Shown here: piece after piece, positions 28,772-39,507 of the stretch
Layout: each line of letters begins with the position of its first letter
Position numbering within the stretch: the stretch's first letter is position 1
From: Haloechinothrix aidingensis
Lineage (GTDB): Bacteria > Actinomycetota > Actinomycetes > Mycobacteriales > Pseudonocardiaceae
Direction of reading: 5' to 3'
Assembly: GCF_013450155.1 (NCBI RefSeq)
Contig: NZ_JACCKD010000010.1
Span: 1-64,000, forward strand
DNA length: 64,000 bases
The notes under the pieces: generated by a model
What the model was told of the DNA's origin: nothing
The model's input: the letters and a program-made list of their open reading frames with translations, nothing else
Database searches by the model: none
Translations under genes and position numbers: made by a program

Positions 28772-29353
28772 GTGACTATGGCGCTCGAGGCTGTTCTGGC
28801 AAAGGCCGGGCTCAGGGTCGATGCCGACGAGTTCCTCCGGCTCGTCGAGGACACCGCGCGGATCGTGTCGGTGCCGCACCCCGAGCCAGCGGAGCTGTTC
28901 TCCACGGAGCAGCAGGCTGCGCTGACCGATGTCGGCTTCGATCTGGCACCCTACGCCGAGGACGAGCCGTGCCCACGCGCGAAGTCCGTCGTGGCGCACG
29001 CCGTGTTCAGCAAGTCCTCCTACTCGGTTGGCCAGGCCGCGCAGCTCCTCCAGCTCACCAGCGGCGAGGTGCGCGAGCGCCTGCGAAACGGCAGGCTGTT
29101 CGGCTGGAAGGACGGCGAGTGGCACCTACCCGCCTGGCAGTTCACCGATGCCGGCACGCTTCCTGGCCTGGAGACCGTACTGCAGGCGATCCCGGCGGAT
29201 CAGCCACCGATGGTCGTGGCCGCGTTCATGAATACCCAGCAAGCGGACCTCGAGATCAACGAGCAACGAGTCACGCCACGCGACTGGTTGCTCGCCCATG
29301 GTGACCCCCAGTCCGTCGCTCGTTTGGTGACCTCACTCGGTACGGCCGCATAG
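28772..29353 (+). CDS. Xre/MbcA/ParS-type antitoxin of a RES toxin-antitoxin pair
   Basis: A 193-residue DNA-binding antitoxin, expected to neutralise the RES protein downstream and repress their shared promoter. The middle part SYSVGQAAQLLQLTSGEVRERLRNGRLFGWK is a helix-turn-helix of MerR/excisionase type. The C-terminal part NEQRVTPRDWLLAHGDPQSVARLV matches the Xre-MbcA-ParS toxin-binding domain. The first codon is either GTG 28772 or ATG 28778; TGCTACTTT ends six bases before the GTG, so a leaderless start there is likely. The toxin gene begins 15 bases after the stop. Confidence 0.75.
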   Translation: MTMALEAVLAKAGLRVDADEFLRLVEDTARIVSVPHPEPAELFSTEQQAALTDVGFDLAPYAEDEPCPRAKSVVAHAVFSKSSYSVGQAAQLLQLTSGEVRERLRNGRLFGWKDGEWHLPAWQFTDAGTLPGLETVLQAIPADQPPMVVAAFMNTQQADLEINEQRVTPRDWLLAHGDPQSVARLVTSLGTAA

Positions 29354-29368
29354 CCTCGCCGGTACTGC

Positions 29369-30025
29369 ATGTCACGACTCCCGCTGCCTCCTTCGGCCGC
29401 AGCGCTGGCTACCGGGCTGCGGCTGGATGAGGATATTGTCGCGGTGCATCCGGCAACCAGGGTCGTACGGATCTTCACCGCCGCCGGAAGGCATCCACAG
29501 AACTGGGACACGTTCCGGTACACCGGTCCACTCCCGCACGGTCGCTTCGACCCGCAGGAGCCGGACAACGGTGGGGCTCCGGTGTCCGACCCGCACAACG
29601 GGGTGCTGTACTTCGCGCTCTCCGCGCGTACCGGTATCGCCGAGGTGTACCAGTCGACGTCCACGGTCGACCGGATCACAAGGGAGCCGCACGTCGTCGT
29701 GATGCGCCCGACCCGGACGCTGCGGCTGTTGGACCTCACCGGCCTGTGGCCCACCCGGATGGGCGCTTCCCAGGAGATCGCCAGCGGGCCCAAGAAGGTG
29801 ACACAGGTGTGGGCGCGGGCGATCCGGAAGGCCTACCCTGACCTGGACGGGCTCTGGTACCCGTCGTCGATGGACTCGGGGAATCCGGCGATCTGCCTGT
29901 GGGACCCTCCTGCGCGCTCGGCGCTGCCGGGCACACCCGACCTGTTGCTCCCGCTGAGCCACCCCGGCCTCGACATGCCGCTGGCACGCGTCTGCAACGA
30001 ACTCAACTTCGTTATGTACGGCTGA
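29369..30025 (+). CDS. RES-domain toxin (putative NAD-degrading)
   Basis: The 218-residue product fits the RES family, whose characterised members (for example MbcT of mycobacteria) consume NAD+. The family residues map to Arg34 (RVVRIFTAAG), Glu92 (LSARTGIAEVYQ) and a serine in GLWYPSSMDSG (about 166). The immediately preceding gene is the matching antitoxin, which strongly supports the pairing. The stop codon lies inside the first unit of a 34-bp tandem repeat, so the C-terminal MYG and stop are copied several times downstream. Activity is inferred from family, not shown. Confidence 0.8.
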   Translation: MSRLPLPPSAAALATGLRLDEDIVAVHPATRVVRIFTAAGRHPQNWDTFRYTGPLPHGRFDPQEPDNGGAPVSDPHNGVLYFALSARTGIAEVYQSTSTVDRITREPHVVVMRPTRTLRLLDLTGLWPTRMGASQEIASGPKKVTQVWARAIRKAYPDLDGLWYPSSMDSGNPAICLWDPPARSALPGTPDLLLPLSHPGLDMPLARVCNELNFVMYG

Positions 30026-30172
30026 GCCGGCGCGGGCAAGCTCAGTCATGTACGGCTGAGCCGACGCCAGCAAGCTCAGCTATGTACGGCTGAGCCGGCG
30101 CGGGCAAACTCAGTCATGTACGGCTGAGCCGACGCGGGCAAGCTCAGTCATGTACGGCTGAGCCGGCGCGGG
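30014..30172 (+). repeat. 34-bp tandem repeat, 4 full units plus 23 bases
   Basis: Units start at 30014, 30048, 30082, 30116 and 30150. Each begins ATGTACGGCTGAGCC and contains CTGAGC and GCTCAG arms able to form a 6-bp stem around a 12-nt GC-rich loop. Units differ at only a few positions. The first unit encodes the last residues and stop of the RES toxin. The array ends 22 bases before the convergent terC stop, so it acts in the place of a bidirectional terminator. Confidence 0.9.
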
Positions 30173-30194
30173 CGTGGCCGCGCAGCAGCCGGGG

Positions 30195-31169
30195 TCACTG
30201 GCCGTGTGACCCGGACTCGACACGCCGACCGTCGACGCGCCGGGTCCTGATGATACTGGCCATTGTGGTGACAACGAGGATCAGCACGATGACGCCGAGC
30301 GAGACCCAGGTGTTGATGTCCATCCACGCCGGGACCATCTCGTACTCGTGGAACGCGTGCAGGAACAACTTGGCGCCGATGAAGATCAGGATGATCGCGA
30401 GCCCGTAGGTCAGGTACGTCAGCCGCTCCACGAGCCCACCGATGAGGAAGTAGAGCTGGCGCAGTCCCATCAGGGCGAACGCGTTCGCCGTGAAGACCAG
30501 GAAAGCCTCCTGCGTGATACCGAAGATGGCCGGTATGGAGTCCACTGCGAACAGCACGTCGGCGGTGCCGACCGCGATGATGACGATGAACATCGGCGTG
30601 ATCAGCCGCTTGCCCGCGCGCTTGACCAGCACCTTGCCACCGACATAGTCCTCGGTTACCGGGAAGATCTTGCGCGCGCGCCGGACTACCCAGTTCTCGT
30701 GGTACTCGTCGTGCCCGTCGCCGCGTACCATGCTGATGGCAGTCCACACCAGAATCGCGCCGAACACGAAGAATATCCAGGAGAACTGCGCGATCAGTGC
30801 CGCACCGATGGCGATGAAGATCCCACGCAGCAGCAGCGCGAGCGCGACTCCGACAAGCAGCACCGTGTGACGCTGTATGGCGGGGACTCTGAACGCCGTC
30901 ATGATGAGCATGAAGACGAACAGGTTGTCGACGCTCAACGACTTCTCGGTGACGTAGCCCGCGAAGAACTCGGCACCGTAGACCGGGTCGACGAGGAACC
31001 ACACGCCGGTCCCGAAGGCGAAGGCGAGTAACACGTAGAACGTCGACCACCACGCCGCCTCGCGCAGGCTGGGTGTGTGGGGGCGCCGCACGGTGAACAC
31101 GAGGTCCACGAGGAGCACGGCGCTGATGACGCCTACGGTCACCAGCCAGCCCCACAGCGGCACATTCAT
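30195..31169 (-). CDS. TerC/Alx-family membrane protein, probable manganese exporter
   Basis: A 324-residue multi-pass membrane protein. Family motifs include the acidic metal-site segments EKSLSVDNLFVFMLIM and ADVLFAVDSIPAIFGIT, plus the LYFLIGGLVERLTYLTYGLAIILIFIG helices. TerC/Alx proteins export Mn2+ and can help metalate exported proteins. The ATG at 31169 has GGAGGAG eight bases upstream. That ribosome site is under a yybP-ykoY riboswitch (31209-31318), which independently supports a role in manganese homeostasis. Confidence 0.9.
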   Translation of the reverse strand: MNVPLWGWLVTVGVISAVLLVDLVFTVRRPHTPSLREAAWWSTFYVLLAFAFGTGVWFLVDPVYGAEFFAGYVTEKSLSVDNLFVFMLIMTAFRVPAIQRHTVLLVGVALALLLRGIFIAIGAALIAQFSWIFFVFGAILVWTAISMVRGDGHDEYHENWVVRRARKIFPVTEDYVGGKVLVKRAGKRLITPMFIVIIAVGTADVLFAVDSIPAIFGITQEAFLVFTANAFALMGLRQLYFLIGGLVERLTYLTYGLAIILIFIGAKLFLHAFHEYEMVPAWMDINTWVSLGVIVLILVVTTMASIIRTRRVDGRRVESGSHGQ

Positions 31170-31179
31170 CGACGAAGCT

Positions 31180-31213
31180 CCTCCGGTACAGCAGTTGGCA
31201 CCGCTACCGGAGG
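31180..31213 (-). promoter_or_regulatory. Ribosome-site-sequestering hairpin (riboswitch expression platform)
   Basis: CCTCCGGTA (31213-31205) is perfectly complementary to TACCGGAGG (31188-31180), which contains the terC Shine-Dalgarno sequence. The left arm is also the 3' strand of riboswitch stem P1, so P1 and this hairpin exclude each other. This predicts translational control: ligand-stabilised P1 frees the ribosome site. Confidence 0.75.
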
Positions 31214-31318
31214 TCTCTTCCGCCCGCGTCGCCGCAAGCCGATGATGCCGGGTCCGCCACGATCGTTCCGACCGGGTAACCGTACTGACGGCATCATCGC
31301 AGAGGAATACTCCCCTCC
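31209..31318 (-). ncRNA. yybP-ykoY manganese riboswitch controlling terC
   Basis: The minus strand starts GGAGGGGAGTATTCC, continues GATGATGCCGTCAGTACGG, and ends GGAAGAGACCTCC. These match the conserved GGGGAGTA and downstream CCGTCAnnACGG blocks of the yybP-ykoY class. Stem P1 is GGAGG (31318-31314) with CCTCC (31213-31209). The class senses Mn2+; the terC gene 40 bases downstream is a typical target. Confidence 0.85.
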
Positions 31319-31413
31319 ACGTAACGTATCCATCCTGACACGGCACCGCCCGGGACGCCACCGACCGTATCGAGTATCACGATCCGCGCAAGAAACCGGC
31401 AACCCCGGCACGG

Positions 31414-34371
31414 ATGCGTGGCCGCTCGTCGTCGTGGTCACATACGGTTCTCCTCGTGTTGCGATCCACACGGTCCCGGAAGGCTGTGCAGCGCGCCGTC
31501 GCAGTGGTCGCGGTCCTCCTCGGCGCGGCATCGGTATCGGTCCTGCTCGGCGAGGACGAACAGCCTGACGTGCACACGCAGGAAGCGATCATCGATGTGC
31601 CGCGTTCACCCGATTCGGTGGAGAACATCGCGCTCGACGTGACCCTGTACGAACCGCAGTCCACTCCGGCGCCCGCGGTGCTCGTGCCGCACGGGTTCGG
31701 CGGCAGTAAGGACAGCGTCCAGCGGGAAGCCACCGAGCTCGCCGAGCACGGTTTCGTCGCCCTCGCCTATTCCGCGCGCGGTTTCGGGGACAGCGGCGGA
31801 ACGATCTCGCTCAACGACCCGGACCGCGAGGTCGCCGACGCCGCGCATCTGATCGACTTCGCGGCGCGGCAGCCGTCCGTCACCACGGACAGCGACGGCG
31901 ACCCGGTGATCGCGGTAACCGGCTCGTCCTACGGCGGAGCCCTCGCCCTGCTCCTGGCAGGCACCGACGAACGGGTCGACGCGATCGCCCCCGTGATGAC
32001 CTACCACGACCTCGAACACGCGCTCCTGCCCAACGCGCTGATCCGCGGGCAGCGCGGCAGCGACACGCCGGCTCACGGCGCCGAACGCGGCGACGGGGTG
32101 TTCAAACAGGCATGGGCCGGTGCCCTGTTCACCGGCGGCATGGGTGGGATCTCCACCCCCGGTCAGGAGGCACCGGAACCGGGAGACCGGCCGGACTCCG
32201 AGGTGGACCGCAACGGCTCCCCGGCAGGCGGCGACCAGGACCAGCCGCCGTCGACGCTGCCCGAGAACGCCGGGCTCGACGGGCCGTGCGGGCGGTTCGC
32301 GAAGCCCGTCTGCCGGGCGTACACCAGGCTCGCCACCACCGGAACCGCAGGCGACCAGGCACGGGAACTGCTGGAAAGGGCCTCCCCTTCCTCCGTGACC
32401 GGCGACATCACGATCCCCACCCTGCTGGTCCAGGGCACCCAGGACACGTTGTTCGGTCTCGAGCAGGCCGAGGCCAACGCGCGGCGGATCGCCGAGGCAG
32501 GCGGCGACGTGTCGATCATCTGGTACGCGGGAGGTCACGACGGCGGAGCGCCGGGTCCGCAGCTGCGCGAGAAGATCGCCGGCTGGCTGTCCCACCAGCT
32601 GACCGGCGACGGCGACCGGCTACCGGAGTTCAGCTACGACGTACGGGGCAACTTCGACGCCACCCGTGCCCCGTCGGTGCGCACGGTCGAGGTCGGCGAG
32701 TATCCGGGACTGCGCGGCGGCAGCACACCCCGCAGGGAGATCGAGCTGACCGGGCCGGAGCAGACCGTCATCAACCCGCCAGGCGGGGTGCCGGCGGCGA
32801 TCAGCAGCATGCCGGCGCTGCGAGGCCCGATCCCCACCGCGCTCGGTGGCACCGACCTGCCCGGCCAGTTCGCGAGCTTCAGCTCGCACACCCTGGATGA
32901 CCAGCTACTGATCACGGGATCGTCCACGGTGACGCTCGAGGTGGCCTCGGCGACCGGGGACGCCGAGCCGCCCGCGTCCGAAACGGGGATCGACGACGCC
33001 GAACGACCTGAACAACCCGGGTCCGGCCAGCGGGCCGGCTCGGACGCGGTGCTGTTCGTCAAGCTCTACGACGTCGGCCCGGACGGCACGCGGAGGCTTC
33101 CCGGCGGCGCGGTCGCACCGGTGCGCGTGCCGGACCTGCCACCCGACGGCAGTGCCGTGACCGTCACGGTGAGCCTCCCGGGAATCGTGCACCCTGTCGA
33201 GCCCGGGCACCGGCTGCAGCTGGTCGTGGCCACCACCGACCAGGCATACGACCGCTCGCCCGAGCCCGCCGCCTACCGCGTGTCGCTGAGCGGCGCCGAC
33301 GGCGTGTCCGTGCCCTCGGTCCCTGGCACCGAGACCGGAACGGGGCTGCCGGTCGCGCAGCTGTTGGGCATCGCGGGGGTGCTGCTCGCGGCGGCGCTGG
33401 TGGCGGTGTTCGCGGCGCTGCGTCGCGCGGGAACCAGCGACGTGGCCGAGGACCTCGCCGAGATCCCGTTGTCCATCGACGGCCTGACCAAGACCTACCC
33501 CGGCGGGCTCACCGCTGTCTCCGAGCTGTCCTTCCGGGTCGAGCGGGGGCAGGTACTCGGGCTGCTCGGTCCGAACGGTGCGGGCAAGACAACGGCCCTG
33601 CGCATGCTGATGGGGCTGGTAACACCGACATCCGGGGAGATACGGGTGTTCGGTCACCGCGTGTATCCGGGTGCGCCCGTGCTCTCCCGCGTCGGGTCTT
33701 TCGTGGAAGGGCCGGGGTTCGTGCCGCACCTGTCCGGCCGGAAGAACCTCGATCTGTTCTGGGCGGCGACGGGGCGTCCCCGCCGCCAGGCCCATGTCGG
33801 CGAAGCACTGGAGCTCGCGGGGCTCGGCGACGCGGTCGACCGCAAGGTTCGCACCTACAGCCAGGGCATGCGCCAGCGGCTCGCGATCGCGCAAGCCATG
33901 CTCGGCCTTCCGGACGTGCTGGTGCTCGACGAACCCACCAACGGGCTCGATCCGCCCCAGATACACCAGATGCGCGAGGTGTTGCGGCGCTACGCGGACA
34001 CCGGCCGCACCGTGCTGGTCTCCAGCCACCTCCTCGCCGAGGTCGAGCAAACCTCCACGCATGTCGTGGTGATGCATCACGGCACGGTCGTCGCCGACGG
34101 CGCCGTCGGCGAGATCGTAGCCGCAGGAGGCGAGGCCACCTTCACCGTCGACGACCCCGGCACGGCCGCCGAGACCCTCCGCGGGGTGGACGGCCTGACC
34201 GGTGTCGAGGTCGACGGCGAGAACGTGCATGTCAACCTGCACGGCATCCCCCGCTCGGTGGCGGTCACCGCGCTGGTGCACGCGGGTGTCTCCGTCGAAC
34301 GGGCAGGGCCGAGGCGCAGGCTCGAGGACGCGTTCCTGCAACTCGTCGGTGAGGAGGGCGATACCCGATGA
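31414..34371 (+). CDS. Fusion: exported alpha/beta hydrolase plus ABC transporter ATPase
   Basis: A 985-residue protein with two unlike halves. After a membrane segment (about 28-46) comes an S15/CocE-type alpha/beta hydrolase: nucleophile Ser172 in GSSYGG, Asp344 in GTQDTLF, His375 in GGHDGG, and a following beta-sandwich (about 400-640). A second membrane segment (about 648-670) leads to an ABC ATPase with Walker A GPNGAGKTT (about 720), signature YSQGMRQRLA and Walker B VLVLDEPTNGLDP. The predicted topology puts the hydrolase outside and the ATPase inside. The stop overlaps the permease start (ATGA). The first codon is uncertain; ATG 31414 or the GTG 45 bases later are candidates. Confidence 0.85.
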   Translation: MRGRSSSWSHTVLLVLRSTRSRKAVQRAVAVVAVLLGAASVSVLLGEDEQPDVHTQEAIIDVPRSPDSVENIALDVTLYEPQSTPAPAVLVPHGFGGSKDSVQREATELAEHGFVALAYSARGFGDSGGTISLNDPDREVADAAHLIDFAARQPSVTTDSDGDPVIAVTGSSYGGALALLLAGTDERVDAIAPVMTYHDLEHALLPNALIRGQRGSDTPAHGAERGDGVFKQAWAGALFTGGMGGISTPGQEAPEPGDRPDSEVDRNGSPAGGDQDQPPSTLPENAGLDGPCGRFAKPVCRAYTRLATTGTAGDQARELLERASPSSVTGDITIPTLLVQGTQDTLFGLEQAEANARRIAEAGGDVSIIWYAGGHDGGAPGPQLREKIAGWLSHQLTGDGDRLPEFSYDVRGNFDATRAPSVRTVEVGEYPGLRGGSTPRREIELTGPEQTVINPPGGVPAAISSMPALRGPIPTALGGTDLPGQFASFSSHTLDDQLLITGSSTVTLEVASATGDAEPPASETGIDDAERPEQPGSGQRAGSDAVLFVKLYDVGPDGTRRLPGGAVAPVRVPDLPPDGSAVTVTVSLPGIVHPVEPGHRLQLVVATTDQAYDRSPEPAAYRVSLSGADGVSVPSVPGTETGTGLPVAQLLGIAGVLLAAALVAVFAALRRAGTSDVAEDLAEIPLSIDGLTKTYPGGLTAVSELSFRVERGQVLGLLGPNGAGKTTALRMLMGLVTPTSGEIRVFGHRVYPGAPVLSRVGSFVEGPGFVPHLSGRKNLDLFWAATGRPRRQAHVGEALELAGLGDAVDRKVRTYSQGMRQRLAIAQAMLGLPDVLVLDEPTNGLDPPQIHQMREVLRRYADTGRTVLVSSHLLAEVEQTSTHVVVMHHGTVVADGAVGEIVAAGGEATFTVDDPGTAAETLRGVDGLTGVEVDGENVHVNLHGIPRSVAVTALVHAGVSVERAGPRRRLEDAFLQLVGEEGDTR

Positions 34372-35336
34372 GCCCCGACCAACGTCCCGATCACGCCGGC
34401 CGGCCGGGCGAGCCGGACCACACCGTGCACACCGACCCGGCCGCGCTGACCGAACTCACCGAGGCGGCCCGGCGGGAACAGCCCGAACACGCCCCCTCCG
34501 GCGCGGTGCTCGGTTACCAACCCGGCCGTACCGTCCGGTTCCGGGTCGAGCTGCGCAGGCAGCTGAGCAGGCGACGTACCGTGTGGATCCTCGCGCTCGC
34601 GGTCCTGCTGCCGTTCGTTCTCGTCGGCGCCTTCGAGCTGGGCGACGAAGGCGAAGGCGGCCCATCCGGAGGGATCGTCGACCTGGCCACGACCAGTGCG
34701 CCGAACTTCGTGATATTCACGTTGTTCGTCTCGATCTCGTTCCTGCTTCCGATGATCGTGGCCCTGTTCTTCGGCGACACCATCGCAAGCGAGGCCTCGT
34801 GGTCAAGTCTGAAGTACCTGCTGGCGATCCCCGTGCCGCGGCACCGCCTGGTACGGCAGAAGGCGCTGGTGGCATCCGCGCTGTCGGTGCTCACGCTGCT
34901 GGTGCTACCCGGCACCGCGCTCGGCGCGGGACTGGCCTTCTACGGTGCGGGGCAGGCGGTTCGACCGACCGGGGACGCGATCGCGTTCGACACCAGCCTG
35001 GTGTCGCTCCTGCTGGCGATCTGCTACATCATCGTGCAGCTCAGCTGGGTGGCGGGGCTCGCGCTGCTGCTCAGCGTGCTGACCGACGCCCCGTTGGGCG
35101 CGGTAGGCGGGACGGTCCTCGCGGCGATCCTGTCCCAGATCCTCGACCAGATCACCGCGCTGGGCGACCTGCGCGCGTTCCTGCCCACCCACCACGCCAC
35201 CGCGTGGCTCGATCTGATCGCGACGGACATCGCCTGGACCGACGTTGCCAGCGGGACGCTCATCTCGCTGTGCTACGCCACCGTGCTCGGCCTCATCGCC
35301 GCCCGGGTGTTCAGCACCAAGGACATCACCAGCTGA
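34368..35336 (+). CDS. ABC-2-type transporter permease
   Basis: A 322-residue membrane protein with an N-terminal cytoplasmic tail (about 60 residues, acidic and proline-rich) and six predicted hydrophobic segments, beginning WILALAVLLPFVLVGAF and ending LISLCYATVLGLIAARVF. The segment FFGDTIASEASWSSLKYLLAIPVPRHRLVRQK is typical of ABC-2 permeases. It is translationally coupled to the hydrolase-ATPase fusion, with which it should form the transporter. Substrate and direction are unknown; export is usual for this class. Its stop is only two bases from the convergent uvrB stop. Confidence 0.85.
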   Translation: MSPDQRPDHAGRPGEPDHTVHTDPAALTELTEAARREQPEHAPSGAVLGYQPGRTVRFRVELRRQLSRRRTVWILALAVLLPFVLVGAFELGDEGEGGPSGGIVDLATTSAPNFVIFTLFVSISFLLPMIVALFFGDTIASEASWSSLKYLLAIPVPRHRLVRQKALVASALSVLTLLVLPGTALGAGLAFYGAGQAVRPTGDAIAFDTSLVSLLLAICYIIVQLSWVAGLALLLSVLTDAPLGAVGGTVLAAILSQILDQITALGDLRAFLPTHHATAWLDLIATDIAWTDVASGTLISLCYATVLGLIAARVFSTKDITS

Positions 35337-35338
35337 GG

Positions 35339-37498
<2,160 letters not shown>

Positions 37499-37504
37499 AC
37501 GACC

Positions 37505-37527
37505 AGGGTAGGGGCGTACCCCGACAG
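37505..37527 (-). promoter_or_regulatory. uvrB promoter, PafBC/RecA-NDp-like, leaderless
   Basis: Minus strand reads CTGTCGGGG (37527-37519), eight bases, then TACCCT (37510-37505), then six bases and the uvrB GTG. The box-to-box spacing equals that of the RecA-independent damage promoter TTGTCRGTG-N8-TAnnnT, and the upstream box is identical to that of uvrA. Confidence 0.65.
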
Positions 37528-37556
37528 AACGCCGCCCGGTCGCACCGTGCGGCAGC

Positions 37557-38084
37557 ATGGACGTCATGTTCGGCCAGCCCCACCCGCCCAAGACCGAGAC
37601 CTTCGACCTCGTCGGCATGACCAACACCGACCCGAAGGGCTTCGTGCGCCCGGTCGAGGAGTACCGGTCCCGGCCGTTCGGCCTGTACATGGCCCGGCCC
37701 GCACCGGGCCGCGCCCAGTTCCACTACCTCGAGTCATGGTTGCTACCCGAGGTGGGCCTGCGTATCACGGACTTCTGGTACAACCCTGGCCACGAGCGCG
37801 ACTGGGACCTGTACCTGGACGTCGTCACCGTCGAACGGGGTGAGCGGTACTGGGTGGCGCGGGACCTGTACCTGGACATCGACCTGCGTACCGGCACGCG
37901 GGCCGCGGTCCGGGACTCCGACGAGCTGCTGTCCGCCCACCGCGCCGGGCTCGTGGATCTCACCGATGCCACGGCGGCGATCGACACGGCGGTGCACACC
38001 GTCGACGCCCTCGCCAGGCACGGCTACGACCTCGACCGCTGGCTGGCCTCCCTCGACATCACCCTCGCCTGGCGTGGACGCTGA
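37557..38084 (+). CDS. DUF402 family protein
   Basis: A 175-residue protein of the DUF402 (FomD-like) superfamily. Members include nucleoside di-/triphosphate and cytidylyl-phosphonate hydrolases. Supporting pattern: [26 protein letters not shown] and the strand [11 protein letters not shown] with clustered acidic residues that bind metal in relatives, then a helical C-terminus. The stop codon lies inside the left arm of the 22-bp inverted repeat at 38079. It is divergent from uvrB. The substrate cannot be inferred. Confidence 0.8.
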   Translation: MDVMFGQPHPPKTETFDLVGMTNTDPKGFVRPVEEYRSRPFGLYMARPAPGRAQFHYLESWLLPEVGLRITDFWYNPGHERDWDLYLDVVTVERGERYWVARDLYLDIDLRTGTRAAVRDSDELLSAHRAGLVDLTDATAAIDTAVHTVDALARHGYDLDRWLASLDITLAWRGR

Positions 38085-38129
38085 ATGACGCTGTCAGTCC
38101 ACGAGACGGACTGACAGCGTCATTCAGCG
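38079..38129. repeat. 22-bp-arm perfect inverted repeat, copy 1 (terminator-like)
   Basis: CGCTGAATGACGCTGTCAGTCC (38079-38100, split here only for reference) pairs perfectly with 38108-38129 around a 7-nt loop. It separates the convergent DUF402 and coaE genes. A second, less perfect copy is at 46518-46568. The arm core TGAATGACGC occurs in both. Confidence 0.9.
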
Positions 38130-38144
38130 CACCCAGCGGGGGGG

Positions 38145-39338
38145 TTACGGGGTCCAGCCGGTGTAGTGGGCCCATCGTTCGGCACGCTCGATCGCATCGG
38201 CGATCCACGGCTGCTTGTCCTCGGCATAGCCGTCGACCGAGCCGTCCGCCTGATGGGAACGGGCCAGCGAACGCTTCACCTTCGCGTACGCGTCGCGCTC
38301 GTCAGGGTGCCGGCGCAACCATTCCGGGAACAGCAGAGCGGCCCGCCAGTGCCGCGTCCCGTGCGCACGCACGTGCAGGTTCACCGGGCGTGCCGGATCG
38401 GCGCCGGTGTGCAGGCGTTTCTCTCCCGGCACCGACTCCGCTCCCCGACCCAGCGGAGCGTCCGCCCACTCCCCCTCGCTCCGCGGGAAGCCCGCCGAGG
38501 CCAGCGCCTCGGCGACCGAGTCCGCGACATCCAGGTCCGCCACCGTCAGCTGGATATCCAGCACGTCCTTGGCAGGCAGCCCGGGCACGGCGGTCGACCC
38601 GACATGGTCGACCCGGAGCGCGGCCTGCCCGACCGCTTGGCGGATCCGCGCGATCGCGCGCCCGGCCTGCTCCGGCCACGTGTCGTCATAGTCGACGATC
38701 TCCGGTGAGCGCGGCGGCCTGGTGCGTCGCAGGCGCAGGTTCGCCTCGAACGTCAGCAGCCGGTCGGCCCACAGCGCGTCCACGGCCGAGAGCAGGACAT
38801 CCGGGGTGGCACTGTTGTCCAGCCACACGTCGGCTGCCGCGCGCCGCATGGGCGTATCGGCCTGCGCCGCGATACGGGCGCGGACGTCGGAGGGGTCCAT
38901 ACCGCGTTCCCCGGTCAGCCTGCGCACCCGAACGTCTTCCGGAGCATCCACCACGATCACCAGGTGGTAGTGCGGTTGGAGCCCGTTCTCGACAAGCAAC
39001 GGCACGTCGTGCACCACGATCGCGTCCGCACCGGCGGCGTTGACCAGCTCCGCGGTCCGCTCGCCGACCCTGGGGTGCACGATGGCATTCAGCCGGGCCC
39101 TGGACTGCTCGTCGGCGAACGCCTTCCGCGCCAGTGCGGCCCTGTCCAGCCCGCCACCCGGCTCGAGTACGTCCGAGCCGAACGCGGCCACGATCTCCTC
39201 GAGCGCGGGCTCGCCCGGCTCCACGACCTGCCGGGATATCGCGTCGGCGTCGACGAGTACGGCACCGTGCTCGGCCAGGCGGTTCGCCACCGTGGACTTC
39301 CCCGAACCGATCCCCCCGGTAAGACCTACGCTGAGCAT
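38145..39338 (-). CDS. coaE: Dephospho-CoA kinase fused to a GrpB/UPF0157 domain
   Basis: Final step of coenzyme A synthesis (phosphorylation of dephospho-CoA). The 397-residue product has the CoaE domain (about 1-200; P-loop GGIGSGKST, then VLVDADAISRQVVEPG and DVPLLVENG) followed by a GrpB-type nucleotidyltransferase-fold domain (about 215-397; VGSTAVPGLPAKDVLDIQLTV). This fusion is common in actinobacteria, for example mycobacteria. The ATG at 39338 directly precedes the kinase fold; a TTG at 39350 is possible. Convergent with the DUF402 gene. Confidence 0.93.
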   Translation of the reverse strand: MLSVGLTGGIGSGKSTVANRLAEHGAVLVDADAISRQVVEPGEPALEEIVAAFGSDVLEPGGGLDRAALARKAFADEQSRARLNAIVHPRVGERTAELVNAAGADAIVVHDVPLLVENGLQPHYHLVIVVDAPEDVRVRRLTGERGMDPSDVRARIAAQADTPMRRAAADVWLDNSATPDVLLSAVDALWADRLLTFEANLRLRRTRPPRSPEIVDYDDTWPEQAGRAIARIRQAVGQAALRVDHVGSTAVPGLPAKDVLDIQLTVADLDVADSVAEALASAGFPRSEGEWADAPLGRGAESVPGEKRLHTGADPARPVNLHVRAHGTRHWRAALLFPEWLRRHPDERDAYAKVKRSLARSHQADGSVDGYAEDKQPWIADAIERAERWAHYTGWTP

Positions 39339-39507
39339 GGGGGCATTCAATCAGTACCGCGCCGGGGCATCGCCACCGGCTGCTCACGATTGGATCTCAG
39401 AGATCACGCACCGGCAACGATGTCGATGACACGCCGCACGTCCTCCCGGCCGCCTCGTTGATCATTGCGTATCTTGTCGTTCGGACTATCGCCCACATGG
39501 AGGACCG

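Noticed and set aside
30014-30172. Tandem repeats as a CRISPR array
   Set aside because: The 34-bp units follow each other with no unique spacers and there are no cas genes.
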